Origin: Rhodothermia bacterium
GTDB lineage: Bacteria > Bacteroidota > Rhodothermia > Rhodothermales > UBA2364
Assembly: GCA_017303715.1 (NCBI GenBank)
Contig: JAFLBZ010000002.1
Span: 124,001-188,000 of the forward strand
Length of the DNA stretch: 64,000 nucleotides
Reading direction: 5' to 3'
Numbering within the stretch: position 1 is the first letter of the stretch; each line of letters begins with the position of its first letter. The translations under genes were made by a program, and so were the position numbers. Below, piece by piece: positions 44,263 through 53,829 of the stretch. Under the pieces are notes generated by a model, which saw only the letters and a list, made by a program, of their open reading frames with translations, ran no database searches and had not been told where the DNA came from.

Positions 44263-44502
44263 ATGTCAACCATCAGAAATCAAGTTTTGTCCATCATCAT
44301 TGACAAATTGGGTGTGGACGATGCCGATGTCACCGATGACGCATCTTTCACCAATGACTTGGGTGCAGATTCTTTGGACACCGTAGAATTGATCATGGAA
44401 CTTGAAAAAGCTTTCAACATCTCTATTCCCGATGGGGATGCAGAACAAATCGCAACGGTCGGAGATGCGGTAAGCTATATTGAAGGCCGCGTTAATGCCT
44501 AA
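44263..44502 (+). CDS. acpP: Acyl carrier protein
   Basis: Carrier of growing acyl chains in fatty-acid synthesis. The 79-residue product from the ATG at 44263 starts [20 protein letters not shown] and has the phosphopantetheine site [16 protein letters not shown], with Ser the attachment residue, then the acidic helix III typical of AcpP. An upstream in-frame TTG-type extension at 44221 is not supported. Here it stands alone, without fabF or fabD next to it, and has its own strong terminator. Confidence 0.96.
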   Translation: MSTIRNQVLSIIIDKLGVDDADVTDDASFTNDLGADSLDTVELIMELEKAFNISIPDGDAEQIATVGDAVSYIEGRVNA

Positions 44503-44523
44503 GCAAGCGGTTCTTTAGCTTTT

Positions 44524-44559
44524 TACCCGATGGCACTTGGTTCTATCGGGTATTTTTTT
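44524..44559 (+). terminator. Rho-independent terminator of acpP
   Basis: 8-bp stem TACCCGAT (44524-44531) / ATCGGGTA (44545-44552) with a 13-base loop and a run of seven to eight T residues, 21 bases after the acpP stop codon. Confidence 0.9.
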
Positions 44560-44677
44560 GCGCAAAATGTGTGTTAGCCAAAACGCATAAACGCTACGAA
44601 AACAAGTTTTTAGGCCAAGACTATTCATCAAGCAGCATCAATTGATTATCTTCTTGTTCCATTAGCGCCATTCCAGC

Positions 44678-46213
44678 ATGAATAAAATACGCACCACCCT
44701 GTTTTTGGGGTTGATCTGGCTGATCCCTTGTATGAGCCAGCCCAACTGCCCGGTTGACGCGCCCATCAAGAACGACGAATCCGTTTTTTACCAAATAGTC
44801 CCCGGTCCACACCAAGTCCGATTGGTGGATGACGGCGCTTTGGCCATGCAATTGCGTTTAGACATGATTGAGCGGGCACACTGTTTCATCCTCTTGGAAT
44901 ACATTATTTACTATACCGACGAAGCGGGAAGAATGGTGGCGCAGGCATTGATCGAAAAAAAGCGAAAGCATCCCCACGTCCGAATCCGGCTCTTATTGGA
45001 TGCTCCACCACCCGTTTGGGTGATGTTGGACGATTATCACGTCTCCCAACTAATTAAAAACGGGATTGAGGTGCGGTACTACAATCCCGGTTGGAACCTC
45101 CGCACGGTGACGCACCGCAACCATCGTAAGCTGTTTATGACCGAGCAAGAAGCCATCACGGGTGGCCGGAATATTGGCAATCACTACTTTGATTTAAGCG
45201 ATGCCTTCAATTTTGACGACCGTGAGATTTGGCTAAAAGGCCCCGGACTTCGGGCCTTGGCCGAGGTTTTTGAGGTGTATTGGCACGCAAGGCCGGTAAA
45301 GACACCCAAGTGGCCGCTCCCGCCCGATCCTCACGCCATGAGCAGAGAGCCGCTTTTTATAGACGAGACGCAGGAGACAGGGCTATTTTGGCCGCCAACG
45401 GATGGTGGAATAGTGGATAAAACCCGTTTTTTAGAACTTCAGGCCGCTTACACGGAGAAAAAAAATCGAGCTTTAGATTTTATTACCCCAAACGACCGAG
45501 ACCGCTTTTTAAAAACCCGTATTTATGAGATTGCATCTTTACAGAGTCCGAACGAACCTACTTTTCTGGTAGATACCTTGTCGTTCATCTCGGATCATCC
45601 TGATTTTCATCATCCCAATGCAAATGTTACCGGGCTTGCAGCCTATCCGTTTATGCGCACTGCCAGAGACAGTGTTTGGTTGGAAAATGGGTATTTTATC
45701 CCTCAAAAAGCCGAAAAACGCATGATTCGGGAATTATTGGCCAACAACGTGCAAGTTCGGCTCCTCACAAATAGCAGGGCCTCTACCAACGAATTTGCAC
45801 CCAATACCCTCACCCAATGGCGGGCAAAAGAATTGGGACGAAGTGGTTTAAAAACATGGCTTTACTTTGGCAAAATCCCAACCATTTTTTTGCCAGACAC
45901 TACATTTTCGAAAAACGCTGTGTGGACAACCCATGCGAAGACGATTTTGGTGGACAACCGCGATACTTGGATTGGAACCATGAACTTTGATCCTCGATCC
46001 ATACGCCGACTGAATGCAGAAATGAGCATTATTGTACACAACAATCCCGTTTTTGCCCAGCATGTAAGTTCGCATATTTACGAACGTTTGGCGCAGGCAC
46101 GTCCGATGAACCTATATGGCCCAGATGCCCGCGAGCGCCTAAAATCGGCCAAACAATGGTTTAAAGTGCTGTTTTTGCATTTTGGTGTCGCCGTCGCAGA
46201 AAGCCAGTTCTAA
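44678..46213 (+). CDS. Phospholipase-D-superfamily (cardiolipin-synthase-like) exported protein
   Basis: 511 residues with a hydrophobic N-terminus (MNKIRTTLFLGLIWLIPC) that could be a lipoprotein or signal-peptide start. Two HKD motifs are present: H149-R-K151 in THRNHRKLFM with TGGRNIG following, and H419-A-K421 with D426 in TTHAKTILVDNRD, followed by GTMNFDPRS. This is the two-motif layout of cardiolipin synthase ClsC-like and related transphosphatidylases. The spacing between motifs (about 270 residues) is longer than in ClsA. It could act in cardiolipin synthesis or lipid remodelling; its stop lies five bases from the convergent acetoacetyl-CoA synthetase gene. Confidence 0.85.
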   Translation: MNKIRTTLFLGLIWLIPCMSQPNCPVDAPIKNDESVFYQIVPGPHQVRLVDDGALAMQLRLDMIERAHCFILLEYIIYYTDEAGRMVAQALIEKKRKHPHVRIRLLLDAPPPVWVMLDDYHVSQLIKNGIEVRYYNPGWNLRTVTHRNHRKLFMTEQEAITGGRNIGNHYFDLSDAFNFDDREIWLKGPGLRALAEVFEVYWHARPVKTPKWPLPPDPHAMSREPLFIDETQETGLFWPPTDGGIVDKTRFLELQAAYTEKKNRALDFITPNDRDRFLKTRIYEIASLQSPNEPTFLVDTLSFISDHPDFHHPNANVTGLAAYPFMRTARDSVWLENGYFIPQKAEKRMIRELLANNVQVRLLTNSRASTNEFAPNTLTQWRAKELGRSGLKTWLYFGKIPTIFLPDTTFSKNAVWTTHAKTILVDNRDTWIGTMNFDPRSIRRLNAEMSIIVHNNPVFAQHVSSHIYERLAQARPMNLYGPDARERLKSAKQWFKVLFLHFGVAVAESQF

Positions 46214-46218
46214 AGCTG

Positions 46219-48204
46219 CTAACGTGGTTTTTCGGAATTTGAAGCGTATTGATCCACCCATTCAGCAAAAAAAGCAAGGGACGCGGGATTGCGCATGGCT
46301 CCTTTGTGTGCGGCTTTTTCGGCTGGTATGCCCATTAACATTTTTTTTATGGGCGTTTCCATTTTTTTCCCGCTTATGGTATAAGGGATTTCTGGAACCG
46401 CAAAAATGGCATCTGGGATATGGCGGGGCGAATACGTTTTTCGCAAAACCTGGCAAATCTGTGCCTGAAGGCTCTCGTCTAAGTTGGCTCCTTCCGCGAG
46501 TACCACAAAGAGCGGCATAAACGAAGGACTTGTAGCCGTTGCCTCCTTAAAAACCACCAAAGCATCCTTCACCTCCGGCACTTGCTCCAATGCCCGATAG
46601 ACCTCGGCAGTTCCAATCCGAACCCCGTCTCGGTTCAGCGTCGCATCCGAGCGGCCTAAGATCACAACCGTATTCCGCGACGTCAGTTTTACCCAATCGC
46701 CATGCCGCCATACCCCCTCGAAGACCTCGAAATAACTTTCCCGATACCTTTTTTTGTCAGGGTCGTTCCAAAAAAATACGGGCATAGAGGGCATCGGGCG
46801 GATAATGACCATTTCGCCTACGGCCTCGCTAACGGTCAATCCTGCTTCATCAAACGCATAAAGGGCACAACCCAAAGCCCGCCGTTGGATCTCGCCCAAA
46901 TATACAGGTTTAAGCGGGACGCCACCCACAAAAGCCGAGCAGACGTCGGTCCCCCCACTCATCGAAATAGGCCAAACATCAGGCTTCAGATGCTCGGAAA
47001 GCCATGCGAAACCCTCCGGCGGCAGCGGCGAACCCGTAGAACTGACCGAGCGCAAACCGCTGAGATTGTACCTTTCTCGTGGTGAGAGACCATCTTTCCT
47101 GCAAGCCATAATAAAAGGTGCACTTGTCCCAAAATGATTAATCCTTAGCGATGCCGCCATTTTCCAAAGGCTGTTCAAGTCTGGAAAGGCGGGGCTTCCA
47201 TCATACAAAACGGCTGTTGCACCCGCCAACAAGGACGCTTGCACAAAGTTCCACATCATCCATCCTGTGGTGGTGTACCAAAAAAAGCGTTCGCCGGGCT
47301 TAACGTCATTGTGGAACGTCAGGTATTTGAGGTGTTCCAACAACGTCCCACCATGCGAATGGGCAATCGCCTTTGGAGGCCCTGTCGTACCCGATGAATA
47401 CAAAACCCAGATGGGGTGCGAAAATGGGACAGGACGGAAATTCAATTCTTTTATCGGACGCACCATAACGGCCCGCCAAGTGGTGGAGGGCGTAGGCCAA
47501 TTGGCCTTGTTTTCCGACAACAATAGCACATTTTTGACAGATGGAAGCGCGTTGATTAACCCCTGAACAACTTCGGTTTTGTCAAAGATTTTTCCGCCAT
47601 ATTGCGCCTTTGTGGTCGCCAAAAGCACTTTTGGGGCAATTTGCTGGAACCGCTCCACCACACTTTCGGCCCCAAAATCCGGTGAACAGCTGCTCCATAC
47701 TGCACCAATCGAAGATGCCGCCAAAAAGCCGATGGTTGCCTCCGGAACCGTAGGCAAATAGGCCGCCACACAGTCTCCAATACCAATCCCTTGCTCCACC
47801 AACCAATCCGCCAACCGAGAAACGGCCTGCGCCAACTCCTCCCAAGAAACCTCGTAGCCTTCCCCGCTTTCGTTCCTAAAAACAAGGGCCGGATGCGCCG
47901 CTGTTCGTTGTCGGAAAACATGCTCGGCATAGTTCAAGGTACTGCCTTCAAACCAAGTTGTATCTGGCATCTCATGCTCGGAGCATACCTGTTGATAAGG
48001 TTGATGAAACCGGACATTAAAATATTCTGCCAAAAATGCCCAAAATGTGGGAATTTCCGCCACCGACCATGCCCAGAGTGCGTCATAATCGTCGAATAAC
48101 AAACCTTTGTGGATCGCAAGCCAACGGATATACTGAGTGATATTGGCCTGTTCGATGGTTTTGGCATTTGGTTGCCACAAAACCGGAGGGGTATCAGAAA
48201 CCAT
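46219..48204 (-). CDS. Acetoacetyl-CoA synthetase
   Basis: Adenylate-forming ligase that activates acetoacetate with CoA, allowing use of ketone bodies, PHB degradation products or leucine breakdown products. The 661 residues match the family length. The AMP-binding motif is VLYSSGTTGPPKAI (about 267-280); the N-terminal W(Q/A)P...LWAWSV block, SMSGGTDVC and the C-terminal RSDATLNRDGVRIGTAE and ISGKKMETPIKK (with the catalytic Lys) fit acetoacetate-CoA ligases rather than acetyl-CoA synthetases. Convergent with the PLD-like gene, with only five bases between stops. Confidence 0.93.
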   Translation of the reverse strand: MVSDTPPVLWQPNAKTIEQANITQYIRWLAIHKGLLFDDYDALWAWSVAEIPTFWAFLAEYFNVRFHQPYQQVCSEHEMPDTTWFEGSTLNYAEHVFRQRTAAHPALVFRNESGEGYEVSWEELAQAVSRLADWLVEQGIGIGDCVAAYLPTVPEATIGFLAASSIGAVWSSCSPDFGAESVVERFQQIAPKVLLATTKAQYGGKIFDKTEVVQGLINALPSVKNVLLLSENKANWPTPSTTWRAVMVRPIKELNFRPVPFSHPIWVLYSSGTTGPPKAIAHSHGGTLLEHLKYLTFHNDVKPGERFFWYTTTGWMMWNFVQASLLAGATAVLYDGSPAFPDLNSLWKMAASLRINHFGTSAPFIMACRKDGLSPRERYNLSGLRSVSSTGSPLPPEGFAWLSEHLKPDVWPISMSGGTDVCSAFVGGVPLKPVYLGEIQRRALGCALYAFDEAGLTVSEAVGEMVIIRPMPSMPVFFWNDPDKKRYRESYFEVFEGVWRHGDWVKLTSRNTVVILGRSDATLNRDGVRIGTAEVYRALEQVPEVKDALVVFKEATATSPSFMPLFVVLAEGANLDESLQAQICQVLRKTYSPRHIPDAIFAVPEIPYTISGKKMETPIKKMLMGIPAEKAAHKGAMRNPASLAFFAEWVDQYASNSEKPR

Positions 48205-48448
48205 AGTCGTATCTGTTTTACGGTCATAATCAATTAACGTGTCTTATGAAGCTATCGCCGCCCGAAGAGAAATTACGATTGTTTAAAGCGGATCCAATCC
48301 CAAAAGTTAAACGTCAAAATCTAAATAGATCGCTTTAGAAACCATAAAAAGTTATGCGACAACCCGTTTTTGTCCCGACAATGTGTAAATTCCAAAACAA
48401 CCACTAGTGGATTTTACCCATTTGCGCACGCACAAGCCCATACAAACC

Positions 48449-49399
48449 ATGACGCAGCATCGCCAAGCACTTGCAAATGCCCTCAAACAGGAAGCGCTCC
48501 GGCTTGGATTCTCGGCGTGCGGAATTTCTGAGGCCGCTTGTTTAGATGAAGAAGCCCGTAGGTTGGAGGCATGGCTAAAGGCCGGACACCATGCAAGTAT
48601 GCGTTGGATGGAGGGGCATTTTGATAAACGTACCGATCCCCGGAAATTGGTTGAAGGCGCAAAAACGGTCATCTCTGTCGTACATACCTACTACCAACCC
48701 ATAGAAAGACCAAAGGATATCGAGATCGGAAAAATCAGCCGTTATGCTTGGGGGGACGATTACCACGAGGTGCTTAAGGACAAACTTCTACACTTATACC
48801 ACTGGCTGGAAGAGCAAGCAGGTGAAGTAAACGGACGGGCATTTGTAGATTCTGCTCCTGTGATGGACAAAGTCTGGGCAGCCCGTAGCGGTCTGGGCTG
48901 GATTGGTAAGAATACAAACCTCATTTCTCGGAAACTCGGCTCTTTTTTCTTTATTGGGGAGTTGATTGTGGATGTGGCACTGCCGCCAGATAGCCCCTTG
49001 CCAGACTATTGCGGCTCTTGTACCCGTTGCATAGACGCTTGCCCCACCGATGCCATCCACCCGCAAGGGTTTGTACAGTCCGAAAAGTGCATTTCTTATT
49101 GGACAATTGAACATCGAGGAGAGGGCACAACAAATACGCTCTCGCAGCAATTCGACGGTTGGATTTTTGGATGCGATGTCTGCCAAGAGATATGCCCTTG
49201 GAATAAGTTCAAAAAATACAATACCGAGCCAAGGTTTGATGCACGTGAGGGCATGGCAGATAGCACCGTTCGGGAGTGGATGGAGTTGGACTTGGAGGCG
49301 TTTCGGAGGCGCTTTAAAGGCAATCCCATCAAACGCGCCAAATACGAAGGCTTCCGCCGGAACCTACTCTGGGCCTTAAAAGATAGAGATACCTTTTGA
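48449..49399 (+). CDS. queG: Epoxyqueuosine reductase
   Basis: Cobalamin- and Fe-S-dependent enzyme for the last step of queuosine synthesis on tRNA. From the ATG at 48449 it has 316 residues (an upstream in-frame ATG at 48407 adds 14). Two 4Fe-4S motifs are visible: C188, C191, C194, C198 (CGSCTRCIDACPTDAI) and C214, C242, C245, C249 (GCDVCQEICPWNK). ALRLGFSACGIS-like N-terminal and the RSGLGWIGKNT block are standard. No other que gene is adjacent. Confidence 0.95.
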   Translation: MTQHRQALANALKQEALRLGFSACGISEAACLDEEARRLEAWLKAGHHASMRWMEGHFDKRTDPRKLVEGAKTVISVVHTYYQPIERPKDIEIGKISRYAWGDDYHEVLKDKLLHLYHWLEEQAGEVNGRAFVDSAPVMDKVWAARSGLGWIGKNTNLISRKLGSFFFIGELIVDVALPPDSPLPDYCGSCTRCIDACPTDAIHPQGFVQSEKCISYWTIEHRGEGTTNTLSQQFDGWIFGCDVCQEICPWNKFKKYNTEPRFDAREGMADSTVREWMELDLEAFRRRFKGNPIKRAKYEGFRRNLLWALKDRDTF

Positions 49400-49688
49400 A
49401 AATAATTGATTTCCTTAGCCCTGCTTCAAAAACTTATGTGCGTTATGGGGTTACCCATGCAAAGAGAGACCAAAAACAAAAACCGTTCTCGTTGGGCTTC
49501 ATCGTAAATTTTGATTGTATTTTGAATGTCAATTCCTGAATAAAGACAAAGCACCATCGGGGTTACATACCTGAAGTACTTTATTAACAACAGTTTAGAA
49601 TCAAAAACTTACGATGTTTGTCATTCAAAGCTAAAGCCGCCTGTCATTTGGTATTCACTATCTCCGCCCTGAAGGACGGCATTAATGT
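49400..49688. other. Intergenic stretch between queG and the rhodanese gene
   Basis: 289 bases between convergent genes without a coding region. It contains the second copy of the 59-nt element (49629-49687), and just before that a CCATCGGGGTT-like motif (near 49555-49565) similar to one next to the first copy. Confidence 0.55.
49629..49687 (+). repeat. 59-nt dispersed element, copy B
   Basis: AGCTAAAGCC, then a 22-base variable middle, then TCTCCGCCCTGAAGGACGG..TTAATG. Same length and conserved ends as the minus-strand copy at 22020-22078. The right end can fold as a hairpin with a TGAA loop. Confidence 0.7.
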
Positions 49689-50216
49689 TCAATTTCTCGG
49701 CTTATAGGCTCGAAAAGGCCGCCTAAGCAATACACCCCATGCTTGATCGTAAGGATGCACCTCTTGAACTTCTTGCCCGTTTCGATACACCGGATGCCCC
49801 TCGTTTTTCCACTTAAAGATAGACCCTTCTAAGTTCTGCACATTAGAAAAGCCCGCTTTTTGCATTCGGCTAACCACTTTTGCAGACCGATACCCCACCG
49901 AGCAATACACCACAATAGGCGTATCTTTTGCGAGATGCAAAGTGGAAAAGTCCACCAACTCCGGATTGATATGAATTGCTGTTTGAAGATGACTTACGCC
50001 AAATTCATCTTGATTTCGAGCGTCTAAAAGAACAGGTTGACTTTCTTTGGGATTCGCCAACCAAGCAGCCAACTGGGACGTGGACAACTGTTTGGCCTCT
50101 GGGAAAGTGGAACGCACCAATTGCGTGATCATGCGCCAAGAAATTTCTTGTCCGCAACAAAATGGAACCGCTGCTAAGATCAGGGCGACTCCGAAAATCA
50201 GACGTTTCATTCTCAT
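49689..50216 (-). CDS. Secreted rhodanese-domain protein
   Basis: 175 residues with a signal peptide (MKRLIFGVALILAAVPFCCGQ) and one rhodanese domain (LLDARNQDEFGVSHLQTAIHINPE) with the catalytic-type loop VYCSVGYRSAKVV, where the Cys would carry persulfide. The last 45 residues, including EVHPYDQAWGVLL, extend beyond the domain. It probably acts in the periplasm on sulfur transfer or thiol redox. The following small membrane gene on the same strand is 87 bases upstream. Confidence 0.87.
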   Translation of the reverse strand: MRMKRLIFGVALILAAVPFCCGQEISWRMITQLVRSTFPEAKQLSTSQLAAWLANPKESQPVLLDARNQDEFGVSHLQTAIHINPELVDFSTLHLAKDTPIVVYCSVGYRSAKVVSRMQKAGFSNVQNLEGSIFKWKNEGHPVYRNGQEVQEVHPYDQAWGVLLRRPFRAYKPRN

Positions 50217-50303
50217 ACGTTGTTTTTAGGAAGTAAGCCTTCTTTCAACAAAAACGGGAACCAGATGGCTCCCGCTTTATTCAAAATTAATGACCATTAT
50301 GCC

Positions 50304-50603
50304 TTAGGCATGTGACACAAAATAGATGCCTAACCCTATGGTATAAAGTACCGAAATCCCCAAATACGACCAGAACAACACATGGCACCAGCGGCTTTTC
50401 TCATGCGAGAGGTGTAGATAGAAAGCACACAAAATACCCACCATCATCATGACAACATGGCCGCGTGGCTCACCTACAAACAACTTGGTGAGCATTACAA
50501 CCGAGATTACCCATAGAAGAATACTGAAAACAGGCAATAAGAAAGGATACATCTTATCGAGTTCATCCATAAAGGTGCGAATAGGACGGGTAATTGTTTT
50601 CAT
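50304..50603 (-). CDS. Small membrane protein, 99 residues
   Basis: No named family recognised. Three hydrophobic helices can be seen (FLLPVFSILLWVISVVML, HVVMMMVGILCAFYLHLS, WCHVLFWSYLGISVLYTIGLGIYFV) after a basic start. Its rhodanese neighbour on the same strand could share its transcript. It might be a partner of an electron-transfer or transport system, but the sequence alone does not say. Confidence 0.65.
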   Translation of the reverse strand: MKTITRPIRTFMDELDKMYPFLLPVFSILLWVISVVMLTKLFVGEPRGHVVMMMVGILCAFYLHLSHEKSRWCHVLFWSYLGISVLYTIGLGIYFVSHA

Positions 50604-50920
50604 GGCAGTCAGTGGTTAAGAGGTTAGGAGTAGGATTGAGGGAATAAACGGTATCTTTTAAACATTAAAACGTTTTGCATTATCAAATTGTTACCTCAAT
50701 GTTACCAAATTATAAACAACTTTATAAAAAAGCAAGTCCTGAAGCGCTTTTGACGAACAAAAAAAGGAATTTTCTTGCGGTGAGGCCATTTATCGGGCAT
50801 CATTTCCGGTCTTTGACTAAATTAAAGTTTGCTATAAATGTGGGCCACAAGAACGTACCACCTGCCTTATGCCGCCAATTTGGTTGGCCTCACCACAAAC
50901 TATCCTCTTTTTAACGCGCC
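50604..50920. other. AT-rich intergenic stretch before wecB
   Basis: 317 bases with no gene I can support; AT-rich, with direct copies of TGTTACC(T/A) near 50690 and 50702. It should hold the divergent promoters of the membrane protein gene and the wecB pair. Confidence 0.5.
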
Positions 50921-51985
50921 ATGTCTCGTCATATTTATACGGTATTAGGCACACGTCCTCAGTTTGTCAAGGCCACGATGGTGAGTATGGCCTTAGCCCG
51001 TGCGGGTATTAAGGAATCCATCATCCATACAGGCCAACACTATGATACCGCCTTAGACCGAACATTTTTCGAGGAAATCCAAATGCCACCTCCAGTCGTA
51101 AACCTTGGCGTGGGGAGCGGGTCTCATGCGTGGCAAGTGGGTACGATGATGATCCGGTTGGAGGCATGGCTTCTGGAGCAAAAAAAACGGCCTGATGCGG
51201 TTTTGGTGTATGGCGATACAAACAGCACCTTGGCCGGAGCATTGGTGGCCGCCAAACTGAACCTTCCGGTGGCTCATATTGAGGCAGGTCTTAGGAGTTT
51301 CAACCGCAACATGCCCGAAGAAACCAACCGTATTCTTACAGATGCTGTGGCCCGATGGTGTTTTTGCCCCACCGAGACCGCCGTAGCGCACCTCCGCAGC
51401 GAAGGTAAAGGAAGTGGCGTCTTTTTGTGTGGCGATGTCATGCACGATGCCACTCGGTATTTTGGTGAGCAAGCTGCGGGACAAATGCCCACTTTTGGGC
51501 CTCGACCCTATGCCGTTGTGACGATTCACCGTGCGGAAAACACCGACGACCCAGCACGATTTCATGCGCTTTGGGATGCCTTATCTCGCATCAATCTACC
51601 TTTGCTATGGCCCCTTCACCCTCGTACCCGCCACCTTATAGCCGCACGCACTTTGCCACCAAGTCTGCAAATTCTGCCCCCTTTGGGCTATAAAGACATG
51701 CTCCGGCTTGTCCGAAATGCGCAAGTAGTGATTACGGATTCTGGCGGCTTACAAAAAGAAGCCTATTGGCTGGGTGTTCCGTGCATTACCCTACGCAACG
51801 AAACCGAGTGGCCGGAAACCCTACACAACGATTGGAACCGGCTGGCGGGGAATCATTTGGCCGCATTGCCGGAAATGATCACCCAACGGCCTACCGTTAG
51901 CCGTACATCTTTTGGGACGGTAGATGGGGAATGGGCAAGTACCCGCATCGCACGCATTCTTTTAGACGAATTGCGCCATGTCTAA
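50921..51985 (+). CDS. wecB: UDP-N-acetylglucosamine 2-epimerase (non-hydrolysing)
   Basis: Makes UDP-ManNAc from UDP-GlcNAc for surface polysaccharides. The 354 residues show VLGTRPQFVKATMVS at the start, HTGQHYDTALD, HIEAGLRSFN, PEETNRILTDAV, VTIHRAEN and the late SGGLQKEAYWLGVPCITLRNETEWPE, all typical of WecB. It is coupled by an eight-base overlap to a polysaccharide flippase gene, so the two likely belong to a capsule, O-antigen or cell-surface glycan pathway. Confidence 0.95.
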   Translation: MSRHIYTVLGTRPQFVKATMVSMALARAGIKESIIHTGQHYDTALDRTFFEEIQMPPPVVNLGVGSGSHAWQVGTMMIRLEAWLLEQKKRPDAVLVYGDTNSTLAGALVAAKLNLPVAHIEAGLRSFNRNMPEETNRILTDAVARWCFCPTETAVAHLRSEGKGSGVFLCGDVMHDATRYFGEQAAGQMPTFGPRPYAVVTIHRAENTDDPARFHALWDALSRINLPLLWPLHPRTRHLIAARTLPPSLQILPPLGYKDMLRLVRNAQVVITDSGGLQKEAYWLGVPCITLRNETEWPETLHNDWNRLAGNHLAALPEMITQRPTVSRTSFGTVDGEWASTRIARILLDELRHV

Positions 51986-53459
51986 AAATCCCCCAAAAGA
52001 TGCACAAAGGCGCATTCTCGGCATCTTCAAAACAAGCGGTATTCACAGTATTGGGACGTTTCTGAACAAGTTATTGCTTTTGTCCTTGGTTCCCCTGTAT
52101 TCATACTTGCTGCCCACCCAAGATACGGGCCTCATTGGATTAATGGATACCGCCGAACAGTTTTTGATTGCCTTGCTCATTCTGGGTCAGGGGCAAGCAT
52201 TTGTATGGCAATATAAACAAGAGCCGGATCGTAAGACCCTCACGCGCTTGGTCTCTACCAGTGTTTGGTTTATGCTGCTCGTTAGCATCTTGGGGATTGG
52301 TGGACTGGTGCTATTTGCCTCGAAAACCACTCCTCTGATCCTCAACACGGCCCATCCGCTACAAGGTTTGGCCTTTGGTTGGTTGATGGTTGGCTTGTTT
52401 TTTCGGAACTTACAGAGCCTTGCAGTCAACTATTTGCGGGCAGACCGGAAAGCAATTTCCTTGGAAACGGCCAACCTTGTGGGCACGGCACTCTTTGTTG
52501 GGCTGAATTTTGTCTTGCTTGCTTGGTTTAAGGTGGGCGTCTCGGCTCTTTTTGTAACACGGCTTTTACTGCTTCTACCTGTTTTGGTGGTTGCCGGATG
52601 GTTTATCCGTCCCTACCTACGGTTCGTGTGGGATGCTACGCTATTGAAGAAAATGCTCCGGTATGGCTTACCCATTACCATTACAGCGATGGCGTATCCC
52701 ATTCTCAACTTTGCAGATCGGTACATGATTGCCACCTTGATTGATCCCTCCGGCCATCTAAACGGCATCTACGAGATTTCGTATAAATTTGGAATGATCC
52801 CCAGTATGCTCTTGGTGGGGCCTTTTTTGCAGGCTTGGCAACCAGCACTCTACGACAAAACCGATGAACAGAGCCGGAACGTGGTATATCGGCGCTTGTT
52901 GTTGTATGTCACCTTTGCGGCGGCTGTTCTTTGGCTGGGGCTTTCCGTTATGCAAACCGAGCTTTTACACATTTTTTCCAAGCCGGCCTATTATAGTGGT
53001 AGCGCCATTATTCCTTGGGTAGCGGCCTCGAATGTATTTTACGGCTTGGGATGGATTGTCGTAGCGGGATTGGCGGTACAGGCCAAGACGGTTTTTATGG
53101 GAGTTTGGACAGCCCTTGCCGCATTACTCAACATCCTGCTCAACTTTTGGTGGCTACCGATTTTTGGCATGATGGGTGCAGCTTATGCCACAACGGCTGC
53201 CTTTATCTTTATTTTTATTGGATTTGCGGGATATTCCAAACTCAAACTAAAGATCACTTTTCCTTATGTACGCTGGCTGGGGCTATGTGTTATGGCTGTT
53301 GCGGGATATGGCATCGTTATCACCTTAGTCAACCTCACCAATGTCTGGCTTTCGGTAGTGGTCAAGGGTCTGCTCTGCCTGCCCGTTATCCTTGGCATGG
53401 CATTTTGGGTGGGTCTCCGGAACCCCAAAGACCTCTTCAACTTACTAAAACAAAAATAG
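51978..53459 (+). CDS. Polysaccharide flippase (MATE/Wzx-type)
   Basis: 493 residues with about 14 hydrophobic helices; the start overlaps the wecB stop by eight bases. The pattern IHSIGTFLNKLLLLSLVPLYSYLLP at the N-terminus, the central FADRYMIATLID and YEISYKFGMIPSMLL, and the general length match the oligosaccharide flippase/MVF family. It likely moves lipid-linked glycan units across the inner membrane for the wecB-linked pathway. Glycosyltransferases and polymerase are not in the window, so the cluster is minimal here. Confidence 0.87.
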   Translation: MSKNPPKDAQRRILGIFKTSGIHSIGTFLNKLLLLSLVPLYSYLLPTQDTGLIGLMDTAEQFLIALLILGQGQAFVWQYKQEPDRKTLTRLVSTSVWFMLLVSILGIGGLVLFASKTTPLILNTAHPLQGLAFGWLMVGLFFRNLQSLAVNYLRADRKAISLETANLVGTALFVGLNFVLLAWFKVGVSALFVTRLLLLLPVLVVAGWFIRPYLRFVWDATLLKKMLRYGLPITITAMAYPILNFADRYMIATLIDPSGHLNGIYEISYKFGMIPSMLLVGPFLQAWQPALYDKTDEQSRNVVYRRLLLYVTFAAAVLWLGLSVMQTELLHIFSKPAYYSGSAIIPWVAASNVFYGLGWIVVAGLAVQAKTVFMGVWTALAALLNILLNFWWLPIFGMMGAAYATTAAFIFIFIGFAGYSKLKLKITFPYVRWLGLCVMAVAGYGIVITLVNLTNVWLSVVVKGLLCLPVILGMAFWVGLRNPKDLFNLLKQK

Positions 53460-53606
53460 GCTACCCATTATCAATTCAACGCCATTTCGCAATTTCGACT
53501 TGGTTCTTCATGGATTCCATTACTATCTTATGGGTCTAAATGAGTTTTTGAGTTTTCCTTTATCCCTATCCAAATATTTGTTTGGTGCAGAAAAAGGATC
53601 CGGGTA

Positions 53607-53703
<97 letters not shown>

Positions 53704-53829
53704 TTTTTTTATGGCCATACATTCACCGCGTACCCCTTTTTGTTGCTTTTAGATCTTCGTTTATACGCCATGAACCACACCTTATGCGCGTATCCAAGCG
53801 AAAAGTAGCCTATTTATCCTTTACACTCC

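Noticed and set aside
50675-50914. 79-codon frame upstream of wecB
   Set aside because: AT-rich intergenic composition, no family pattern, stop only a few bases before the wecB start.
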